Positions 24,201 to 33,574 of a DNA stretch of 64,000 bases are shown here, piece after piece. The notes under the pieces are model-generated. The model worked only from the letters and a program-made list of their open reading frames with translations. It made no database searches and was not told where the DNA came from. The stretch is from Fratercula arctica (lineage: Eukaryota > Chordata > Aves > Charadriiformes > Alcidae), in the NCBI GenBank assembly GCA_947846985.1, contig CANTUZ010000002.1, forward strand, positions 11,143,587 to 11,207,586, written 5' to 3'. The first letter of the stretch is position 1; each line of letters begins with the position of its first letter. Both the position numbers and the translations under genes were made by a program.

Positions 24201-26504
24201 AAGATATGTTCTATACCATGAACGTCAAAGTATGCGACACTGGCAAAACGTTGGCTGTCCTTCTGCTCTGTAGTCAAAGAGCAAATAAAGGTACTGTTAA
24301 TGTGAGAAAGCAAGCTATTCACAATTTTAAATTACTCTGTTGTCAGCTTTCCTATATAATTATGTAGCCCTAGAAACTGCAAAAAAACTAATCAAAACGT
24401 TTACACAGAATTGGAACCGTAGATTACTGGGAAAAAAAATTATCAGCAAGAAGGTGGCTGAAGGATTTTAGAGAGCTTTATCTCTCCTCAAGCCTGGTCT
24501 CATGTACACCAAGAATAACAGCTCTCAAACTCCAAGAAAACATAGGAAACCATTTTTATTATCATACTTCCATATCACTATTTTTTAGTAGATATTCTAA
24601 GTCATTCACCTGTTTGCATAGTTGCTAAAGAATCCCATGCCTTCTCTAACTTGCATATTTGTCAAGCTCCACAGGGGAGGACGCAAAACTTTAAATATAG
24701 TTCCCTATAATTAAACCTAAATTACGTAAGGAAAATATGCAGTTTATCCATTTTGGTTACAAAAATATATACTACATGAATAATAACATCAAACTGCTGC
24801 ACAGAAACTGTTCTTTTGGATATCAGTGAGATGTGCACATACATAACATCTGCACAAATAAATTATTTTTTGCAAATCGGGATAATTTACATTCCCATAA
24901 TTACTATGGCATCTGATTACTTATATTTCTAAATTCTTTTAATTTCTAAGGATGTGACGGACAGTGAAATTCTTCTGTCAGTTTGGTGTATTTATTTTCT
25001 GTAAACAAGATCTGCTTTCAGAGTTCCTGGATGGATGTCAAGTTACCTAATAGCAGTACACCACAGAGTAATGCATTTACCTGTGCCTGCCCTGGAAGTA
25101 CGCATTGATTTATTCTGCTTCGGTTTCCTTTGGTAAATTAAGCTTTTGGAATGCTTTTCTTCAAGACACTGTTGACTTTTAAAATTTCTAATTACAACTA
25201 AAGCCTGAAAAAACTTCTTATGTAAGTATATACCGCTGTTCATTTTTTAACTGAATTTATTTTTTGCTTTAGAGATCTGCAAGTCAGAAGTTTGCTTAAA
25301 ATAAATGAACTGATTAGCGAGTACTTTGACAAGCTACTGCAACCTTATTTATTGGTTAGAAAAGAAAAATGAGATACTTTTTTAATTTAAAATGTTTGAC
25401 AGCTGGATAGAATTGTGAGCGTTTTTTTGGTAAAAGGCAAACACAGGGTTTAGCTATGACAACACTATGGCCATGGTGACATACTGAGAAGAGCTGATAT
25501 AAGACTCCTTTCTGCAGCCATCAAAACCTAAAAATCTTAACGTACTAAACAAATAGAAGTTAGGAAATGATTGGGATATGGAAATATAGAGTAGATAAAA
25601 TTACAGTATAAAAGATTAGTTTAAGCTGGTTAATGCGTAGAACTTCCTCTGGGGTGACATTTTTTTGTCCCCAGAACTCCCTATTTTGTAAGCAATATTT
25701 AAGTTAAGGAAGTTGAAAACAACTACTTTGATCCCAGTGGTAAGAAAAAAACCTAATATTACTTCTTAGTTCTGCTGAAATAAACTAGTCACAGCCCTTA
25801 TACATTTCAGAATAGCTTGGTAAGAACAGGCCAGGGCACACCAGGAACCTCTTGAACTTGACCAGGTTTCTATGGACTTGCTAAATTTCAGGGGATCTCT
25901 CTTCCATGTACTTGTAAATTTTTTAACGCATGTAAGCTTCAACAATCTACAACAGGCGTAGCTACAAACTGCATTCTGATTTATTTTGAACCTGCCTTCT
26001 GCCAGTTTCATCTGTTCCTGCATTGTTAGAGCCACTGCACAATCCCACACACATTTGCTGTGCCGCTCTGGTCTTGACAGACCTTTCTCATACCATACTC
26101 ATCTTTTTTTCCCAAATGAAGATTCCTGCCTGATATCACCATTTGTTATACTGAAGATATTCCATACTTAAGAGTCATGTATTCTGCCTTTCTCTGAATC
26201 TTTCCATTTCAACCTGAGTTCCCAACCCCTCTGAGCTATGAGAAGAACTGTCTCTCGTATTTAAATAAAGGCTAGGGATAGATTTATGCAACGATAAATT
26301 ATGTTGTTCTGTTTTCTACTCCTTTCTGAATAATTCTTAAAAACACCTTCTTTGTTGAACTGGTAATGGAAACTGAATTGTTATTTTCATTACATTACCT
26401 ATCACTACACTAAGTTCTTACGCCAGAGCAGTAATGGTCTATTTAGACCTATAACTTCATATGTAAGGCTATTTTTTTCTCCATATGCTTTTTTTTAATG
26501 CTAA

Positions 26505-26875
26505 TTTACAGTTAATTTCATCTGCCATTTTGAGTCCAGTCACTCAGTTTGTTAAAGTTTTTATACATTTTTAAGTCAAACTTTCACATTTAATACTGTA
26601 AATAATTTAATACAATTAACAGACTTTCTCACCCTCTTTTCCAGCTCATTTCTAAGTATGTTGAATGTCACATTCCCAGCAGAGATCCTTGCACTTTTGT
26701 GCTATCTTTAGCCTTTGAGAAAACTAATAATTTATTTGTAATCTGTTTCTCGCATCTTAACCAATTACTGATCCACCATTTTCACATTCCATATTCCACA
26801 TTCCAAGAAACAATTAGTTTCTTTAGAAATTTCTAATGGAAGACCTTGGCAAAAGTCTTTCCCAACCCAGGCAGG
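26505..26875 (-). mobile_element. Ancient CR1-type LINE fossil, reverse transcriptase palm region
   Basis: Read on the minus strand, broken frames follow the order of a CR1-clade reverse transcriptase. GLGKTFAKVFH near 26865-26830 corresponds to the DFSKAFDKVPH motif A. NVTFNILRNELEKRV corresponds to the [13 protein letters not shown] motif after block B. KLFTVLNVKV (about 26580-26610) corresponds to KFADDTKL, with both catalytic aspartates lost. KMADEINC at the end corresponds to KWQMKFNVDKC. Stops and frameshifts are many. It is far older than CR1 copies 1-4. Confidence 0.72.
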
Positions 26876-27969
26876 CTCTACTGGCTGCATCATGTTTGTT
26901 GATCCCTTCAGAGAGATTCAAAAGGTTTACAAGGCAAGGCACTGCTATAGAAAAAACATATTAATTTTCCCCCCGGGTAAATCATATGCATTCAGGTGTC
27001 CCATAATTCAATAATTACTTTACTGTAATTTCTTAATTTTGACCGTATGCCTCTACGGCGTTTTGGCATGTTAAACCCTTTTAAGAAAAATGGTATCCCA
27101 TTGGCTACTCTCTAATCATCAGTTAACAAGACCCATCTCCAATGGGTCCCACAAAGGTAAGTTCTGGTATGGGAACTACCCCACTTCTTTCTATAACTAA
27201 ATTCATCCGTAGTGAAGCAAAAGGAGAAGTTAATGGACAGTTTTGGGCTCCCGGTGTTTTATTTACATGGATTTTTTTTTTCTACTTTCAAGAAACATTG
27301 CGACTTGTTTACTCATAATTTTTAAAACCTATAAATTGGGTAATTTGGAAACAAAACACTTACCAATTCAGTTACTTTGACGAAATTATTTATTGAAGTC
27401 AGCAACTCCATAGTAGTTATTAGCCAAGTTGACAAGAAGCCAACAGGTTTCTTGGAACAGTGGTACTTACTCAGAAGCAGCTTAGCTCCAGAAAGACAAT
27501 GTTTATTACCAAGATTAACTTGTCATTGAAATTGCCTAAACAACACACCAACAAAGCTTTAGTTCTACCACCTATTGATCCAGAAACTAAGGCTAACATG
27601 TAACAACATTTTTGTTCCCTGAAAAAAAGTATCAGAAAAACAAAGGTATTACATCCTCATTTAGAAATAACCAGTCTGTTTTTATGAGCTCATGACAACA
27701 CTGAAGAGTTTTTCACATGCTAGGCCTTGACTACAAGTCTCTATTTAATCCATTTCGTCGACAAACAAGGAAGTCTCAGGCAGTTTTAACTAACTCAGAG
27801 GTGCTACACTTCAATTTCCCATATGTGCCACTCACCTCTTGGCTGTCTCTTTCCTTAAATGTCAATCTTCTGGGAGAATGGGATGTCTCTGTGCTGTTTG
27901 TAGTGCTACTGCCTGCTAAACAGGCACGTGGGAGGTCACAGTTTGGGAATGGAAGACAAGGACTCTTAC

Positions 27970-28049
27970 CTGCTGCTTTGGCAACATCTGCAGTTGAAAT
28001 GTTTTGGAGGTTTGAGTGCACTCTGAAGGTCACAGCTGGTCCCAGCACG
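27970..28049 (-). CDS. PTPRN2: PTPRN2 internal exon, GPAVTFRV block of the mature ectodomain (80 nt)
   Basis: Next exon of the same gene. On the minus strand the acceptor is a pyrimidine-rich run ending in CTCTTCCAG (AG at 28050-28051) and the donor is CAG|GTAAGA (GT at 27968-27969), close to consensus. After one base the frame reads VLGPAVTFRV, HSNLQNISTA, DVAKAA, leaving one base G. The GPAVTF(K/R)V block and the QN.(S/T)T.DV motif are hallmarks of the SEA-like membrane-proximal ectodomain of IA-2/phogrin. The N-I-S triplet is an N-glycosylation sequon, matching an N-V-T in the same place in the mammalian protein as I recall it. The exon length is not a multiple of three, so skipping it would frameshift the protein. 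The following exon (toward the membrane span) was not found in the remaining 28 kb. A plus-strand open frame over this exon is an antisense shadow. Confidence 0.92.
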
Positions 28050-29500
28050 CTGGAAGAGATTATTAAAAAACATAAGATTCATAATCAGGAGACATGGCGT
28101 AATATTGCTTATCAAAATAGGTTTTTAAGGAGATACTATTAAGACACCATTTAGCTCTCTTCCTTTTGCTTCATTAGCTACATTTGCATACATTTTTATA
28201 CCTCTTGTGGTTTCTTCTGTGTATCTTGTGCCTGTCTGAAAGAATTTCAACGACATTAACTAAACTTCAGAACACTCCTGTAAATACTATTCCTATTATG
28301 AATATGGCAAAATGGAGGCACTGAAATTGTTATTCTCCCAAGTACAGAATAAACCATCACTGGAAATCAGCACCCAAAGAAGATTACAGGTCGTTTCAAA
28401 TTTAATATGCCTAACATCAATATAAGGTTTGTCTTGTTGTCACGACTATAAATCAGAGGGACAACAACAAAAAAAAAAATAGAACGTTTATCTTGATCAG
28501 ATTCTGCAAGAACATGTGTGGGGAAAAGATTTTGGATATATCAGATCCGATAAGTGATTTTGACCAGAAAGATACCACAAAGTATTTATCTTTGATCACC
28601 TCTTTGAATAACTTATGAAGGGAAATAATTGACTCTGTGGTGACCTTTTTGGGTGCAGTCTGATAGTCCTTTACGGTATTAAAATCTATGAGGCATTTAC
28701 AGAGGAAGGTACTGATTAGCCAGATGAAGAACGACCAAGTATTCATGATTTCGGGAAAAATATTCATTTTAAAGAAAAATAAATCCATATATGTCATGCC
28801 GTATTCATTCTCCACCCATCCCAATAATATCCAACTTACAGGCACGTCTGATGAAAGGAATAAAGAAATTTCAGTTTGGATATCCTTAAAAGTATACTGA
28901 AGTACATATATATATGAAAAACAAAGACAAAAACTGGCACTATCACAAAAGTTTGCTTACATACTATGTATTATGTGAGTTCCTAAGTTTTTATTCTTCA
29001 TATAATGAGGGAAAAGAATTACACTTATACTATGAATAACAACCCTGCTTAAATGGTGAAGTACATTGGCTGGAACCATACATGTTTTGACCTCCTATAG
29101 CTGTGGCTTATGAGAAAATGAAGTCTGAAAAATTGCTGCATAAAAGAAATAACTTGAAAAATATTTTTGTTGCAGGGCTTGAAATGAGGTACTAAATTAT
29201 TCTTTTACCAACATGTTAATATTTTGCATTCATACAATGGAGAGTACTTAATGAAGTGTGCTTAATTGCATCACGTGTATCCTAGACAGAAATACCTTTA
29301 AACTTTTTCCATTTCAAGAAGAATAAAACCTACTATTAACCACAGGACTGTTTCGAGGTCACAAAAGGAATTGGGGTAAGACTAAGAAGCATCCTTTCTA
29401 TCTTTTACTAGCAAAGCATGCACTGTGCACATTTTATTCCGGAGTTAATAAGAACTGTCATTGATCAATGATTTTTCTCTAAATACTGTTTGGGGGTGAA

Positions 29501-29632
29501 GGGTTCTTTGATCATGGCCTGATCTACAAAACGCCTGGCCTGCTGGTAACAGGCAGGAATACCTTGTCCTCCAGGGGAAAAAGGGTTCTAGCACAAGAGT
29601 TATCAGGACTCATTGAGAGGGCTTTAAACTAG
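29501..29632 (+). pseudogene. CR1 copy 2 ORF1, last 43 codons and stop only
   Basis: Open fragment reading GFFDHGLIYKTPGLL, then VTGRNTLSSRGKRVL, ending at TAG 29630-29632. It has the same G-R-N-T in place of the esterase D-x-x-H as copy 1 (29552-29563), so the loss predates both insertions. Severe 5' truncation leaves no usable start. Confidence 0.8.
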
Positions 29633-29661
29633 ATTTGAAGGGGGGTGGGGATGGTACTGGG
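29623..29661 (+). promoter_or_regulatory. Candidate -1 ribosomal frameshift signal at the ORF1/ORF2 junction, CR1 copy 2
   Basis: TTTAAAC at 29623-29629 in the ORF1 frame, stop TAG at 29630-29632, and the same G-rich tract from 29640. The sequence is identical to copy 1 from the heptamer through the next 67 bases (to the equivalent of 6926). It is a second, independent insertion carrying the same candidate signal. Confidence 0.48.
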
Positions 29662-32550
29662 CTTGCTGGTGAGGTGCCAGGGCGTAGTTGCTCAGCGCTT
29701 GTGGGCCAGTGTGCCAGTATTTCTGAAAGCCAGGAGGCACACCACATCTCAAGGGTCAAAACTACACGCACAACTCCCTCTCTGAAATGCTTATACACCA
29801 ATGCACGCAGCATGGGGAATAAGCAGGAAGAGCTGGAGCTCTGTGTGCGGTTGCGGGGCCACGATCTCATTGCAATTACTGAGACGTGGTGGGACAACTC
29901 GCATGACTGGAATGCTGTCATGGGTGGCTATGTCCTTTTTAGGAAAGACAGACCAGCAAGGCGGGGAGGTGGAATTGCACTCTATGTGAGAGAGCATTTG
30001 GAATGCATTGAGCTCTCACTAGGGGCGGATGAAGAGCGGGTCGAGAGCTTATGGGTGAGGATTAAGGGACAGGAAAATATGAGGGACACTGTTGTGGGTG
30101 TTTATTACAGGCCACCTGATCAGGATGGGGAAACTGATGAGGCTTTTTACAGACAACTGAAGGTAGCCTCGCAATCGCAGGCCCTGGTTCTCATGGGGGA
30201 CTTCAATCACCCTGATATCTGCTGGGAAGACCACACAGCCAGGCATGGGCAGTCCAGGAGGCTCCTCCAGTGCATTGATGACAACTTTTTGACACAGGTG
30301 GTACAGGAGCCAACAAGGAGAGGAGCACTTCTAGACCTGGTACTGACAAACACAGAGGGATTGGTGGAGGACATTAAGGTTGGGGGCACCCTAGGTTGTA
30401 GTGATCATGAAATGATTGAGTTCAGGATCGTGGGCACTATCCACAAAACAACAAGAAGTAAAATTACAACCTTGGATTTCAGGAGGGCTAACTTTGGCCT
30501 CTTCAAGAAACTGCTTGGAGAGATCCCGTGGGCTAGGGCTATGGAAGGCAAAGGGGCTCAAGAAAGCTGGTTGATATTCAAAGACCACTTCCTCCAAGCT
30601 CAGGATCGGTGCATCCCGAAGAGAAAGAAATCGGCCAAGGGACGCAGGAGACCTGCATGGTTAAGCAGGGAGCTTCAGAAAAAGCTCAAGTGGAAGAAGG
30701 AAGTTTATAATAAGTGGAAGAAGGGACTGACCCCTTGGGAGGATTACAAGAATGCCACCAGAGCGTGCAGGGATGAAACAAGGAAAGCCAAGGCCGCCTT
30801 GGAATTAGACCTGGCTAGGGATGTTAAGCACAACAAAAAGAGCTTCTACAAGTATATTGGAAGCAAAAGGAAGACCAGAGAAGTTGTGGGCCCACTGTTG
30901 AATGAGACAGGAGTCATGGTGACGGAGGATGCGGAGAAGGCAGAGTTACTGAATGCCTTCTTTGCTTCGGTCTTTTCTGCTCGGCCCAGCCCTCAGAAGT
31001 CCCAGGCATTGAATAAAGTAACAGGGAAAGAAGAAGACTTCCCTTGGGTTGAGGAGGAGCGAGTGAGGGATCAATTAGATCATTTAGATATTCACAAGTC
31101 CATGGGCCCCGATGGGATGCACCCGAGAGTGCTGAGGGAGCTGGCAGAAGTCATTGCTGGGCCGCTCTCCATCATCTTTGAAAGGTCCTGGAGAACAGGT
31201 GAGGTGCCTGAGGACTGGAGGAAAGCCAATGTCACCCCAGTCTTCAAAAAAGGCAAGAAGGAGGAGCCGGGGAACTACAGGCCGGTCAGCCTCACCTCCA
31301 TCCCTGGGAAGATGATGGAACAGCTTGTTCTGGGCGTCATCTCAAGGCACGTGGAGGAAAAGAAAGCTATCAGAAGTACTCAGCATGGATTCACCAAGGG
31401 GAAATCATGTCTGACTAATCTGATAGCCTTCTACGATGGCATGACTGGATGGATAGATGAGGGGAGGGCGGTAGATGTGGTCTATCTTGACTTAAGCAAA
31501 GCGTTTGACACGGTCTCCCACAGCATCCTCATAGGGAAGCTTAGGAAGTGTGGGTTAGATGAATGGACAGTAAGGTGGATAGAAAACTGGCTGAAAGATA
31601 GAGCTCAGAGGGTTGTGATTAGGGGCACAGAATCTAGTTGGAGACCAGTGACGAGTGGTGTTCCCCAGGGGTCAGTACTGGGTCCAGTCCTCTTCAATAT
31701 ATTCATCAATGACCTGGATGAGGGGATAGAGTGCACCCTCAGCAAGTTTGCTGATGACACAAAGCTGGGGGGGGCGGCTGACACACCGGAGGGCTGTGCT
31801 GCCATACAGAGAGACCTGGACAGGTTGGAGATCTGGGCAGAGAGAAACCTTATGAAATTCAACAAGGGCAAGTGTAGGGTGCTGCACCTGGGGAGGAACA
31901 ACCCCATGCACCAGTACAGGTTGGGGGCTGACCTGCTGGAGAGCAGCTCTGTGGAAAGAGATCTGTGAGTCCTGGTGGACAACAGGATGACCATGAGCCA
32001 GCAATGTGCCCTTGTGGCCAAGAAGGCCAATGGCATCCTGGGGTGCATCAAGAAGAGTGTGGCCAGCAGGTCAAGGGAGGTCATCCTCCCCCTCTACTCT
32101 GCCTTGGTGAGGCCACACCTGGAGTACTGTGTCCAGTTCTGGGCTCCCCGGCTCCAGAAGGACAGGGAACTGCTGGAAAGGGTGCAGCAGAGGGCTACAA
32201 AGATGATTAGGGGACTGGAACACCTCTCTTATGAAGAAAGGCTGAGGGATTTGGGTCTCTTCAGTCTGGAAAAAAGACGGCTGAGGGGGGATCTTATCAA
32301 CACTTATAAATACTTAAAGGGTGGGTGTCAGGAGGATGGGACCAGGCTCTTTTCAGTAGTGCCCGGGGACAGGACAAGAGGCAATGGGCACAAACTGGAG
32401 CACAAGAAGTTCCACCTAAACATGAGGAGGAACTTCTTTACCCTGAGGGTGGCAGAGCACTGGAACAGGCTGCCCAGAGAGGTGGTGGAGTCTCCATCTC
32501 TGGAGACATTCAAAACCCGCCTGGACGTGTTCCTGTGTAACCTGCTCTAG
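29635..32550 (+). pseudogene. CR1 copy 2 ORF2: endonuclease-reverse transcriptase with one nonsense codon
   Basis: One frame of 972 codons, open for 777 codons and stopped by TGA at 31966-31968, where copy 1 has GGA; it then continues open to TAG at 32548-32550. Endonuclease residues are N56, E83, D189/N191 and D257-H258 (CSDHEMIEF). Reverse transcriptase motif A is D619 and motif C is FADD with D707/D708. The glutamate codon mutated to a stop in copy 1 is intact here (31057-31059). A protein from this copy would hold complete endonuclease and polymerase cores but lack about 194 C-terminal residues, a region of LINE ORF2 proteins thought to help bind template RNA and target. As in copy 1, the first in-frame ATG (29812) falls inside the endonuclease domain. 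Confidence 0.95.
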
Positions 32551-32640
32551 GTGACCCTGCTCTGGCAGGGGGGTTGGACTAGATGATCTCCAGAGGTCCC
32601 TTCCAACCCTATGGTTCTATGATTCTATGATTCTATGAAG
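32551..32640 (+). repeat. CR1 copy 2 3' UTR, hairpin and octamer tail
   Basis: Same 3' end as copy 1, but the tail units are TATGGTTC, TATGATTC, TATGATTC and a partial TATGA before the flank. Confidence 0.9.
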
Positions 32641-32797
32641 GGGAGGGGGAGAAAAAGAAAACAGAGAGATTTTATTGCTAAAAGACACTCCAGATGCCAA
32701 ATCATTAATGAGCAAGAAATGTATTTTAATAATGTTAGGTAATTATAAAGCATTTGTCATCATAATTTAAATAATAATTTAGGTTATAATACTCTGC

Positions 32798-32827
32798 AAT
32801 AATATATACTGCAAAGTATATATTATT
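32798..32827. repeat. Perfect 13-bp inverted repeat with a GCAA loop
   Basis: AATAATATATACT, loop GCAA, AGTATATATTATT. A fully paired AT-rich stem, 158 bases after the end of CR1 copy 2. The loop is a GNRA tetraloop if transcribed from the plus strand. Confidence 0.9.
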
Positions 32828-33554
32828 TGAGATAACTACTATACAAAAATTCAGACCCTGATTCTGTCACTAAGACTGAGACAATCAACCGTAAAAAGCA
32901 CCTGGGAAGTTCATGATATCGTCCATACACTGAATACAACTATCTTGCACAGTCCTTCCTTCTGCATTGGCAGCCTGAGAAATGATGATTCCTCTCTGGC
33001 CGCTCAGACAGTTACAGCGTAATTAGCACTCTGCTTTAAATAAAAGCAGGCACCAACGCAGTACACAGCTGTCCCGTGACAAGGACAGGGTGAAAAAGCC
33101 CAATTGTAGATATTCCCCCCAAATCTACACTGCCCACCATTATGGCTGAGAGCCTGGAACCAATGCAAACTTTCAAACACAGTGTAGTTACACTTTGGCT
33201 TTATCAGCAAAGACATAGGAAGTTTGTTCCCCTCCTTCCCTTGCCTGAGGTTTTTGCTTCTGTCTCTGGCCCAGAGCTCTCTGCCTCCCCCGCCTCCCCC
33301 AGTCCTGCCCCACTCACTGCAGCTACGCACTTAGTGGCATCATTAAGATCATATATATTAAAACTGGATCATTTCAGTGATCCAGCCCAGGCAGGGAGAG
33401 ACAGGGATTTCAGAGTGAAGCGTGGCAGGGACCATCGCGCTAATCTCTAGTGACTCCACCTGGATAACCCAGGAACACGACAGGATCCCAGTCGTGCCCA
33501 TGTAGGCATTGCCACAAGCACCGTCATTCCTCCTCACTGCTGATGAGAAAATAT

Positions 33555-33574
33555 GGGGGGGGGGGGGGGGGGGG
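33555..33574 (+). repeat. Run of 20 G
   Basis: Uninterrupted G x20 followed by AAACCTGGGG and A x9. Rare in length; could form a quadruplex, and could be an assembly or sequencing error hot spot. Confidence 0.9.

Larger units (their letters stand above)
13542..26504. other. Intronic, mostly unclassified
   Basis: About 13 kb of AT-rich DNA holding the G-rich tract (15.2 kb), a TA/TG-rich microsatellite-like stretch (16460-16570), the 22-bp tandem duplication, one MIR-like trace and the 19.8/21.1-kb repeat pair. Scattered open frames of 60-119 codons show no family resemblance. No host exon recognised. Confidence 0.6.
1..27969 (-). other. PTPRN2: Partial PTPRN2 intron downstream of the 80-nt exon
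   Basis: Begins with GTAAGA at 27969 on the minus strand and runs off the start of the window. It holds CR1 copies 1 and 3, an old LINE fossil and several simple repeats. I looked for the next exon (end of the ectodomain and the membrane span) on the minus strand and did not recognise it, so this intron is probably longer than 28 kb. Confidence 0.75.
29501..32640 (+). mobile_element. CR1 non-LTR retrotransposon, copy 2 (5'-truncated near the end of ORF1)
   Basis: A 3.1-kb copy of the same subfamily as copy 1, inserted antisense in the 18.9-kb PTPRN2 intron. Homology with copy 1 begins exactly at GGGTTCTTTG (29501 versus 6731) and runs to the 3' octamers. The different truncation point and unrelated flanks show an independent insertion, not a duplication of copy 1. 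By eye ORF2 proteins differ at about 13 residues plus a two-residue indel over the first 476. TGAAGGG occurs at both junctions (29497-29503 and 32636-32642). Confidence 0.95.

Noticed and set aside
27717..28142. Plus-strand open frame of 141 codons
   Set aside because: It runs antisense over the PTPRN2 exon at 27970-28049; the minus strand explains the sequence through splice sites and protein similarity.
28300..28350. Possible MIR-like stretch (AAAATGGAGGCACTGAAATTG)
   Set aside because: Too short and diverged to separate from chance.
28453..28845. Minus-strand open frame of 130 codons, hydrophobic
   Set aside because: No ATG-proximal context, no splice sites and no recognisable domain. 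A few frames of this length are expected by chance in 64 kb of AT-rich DNA.
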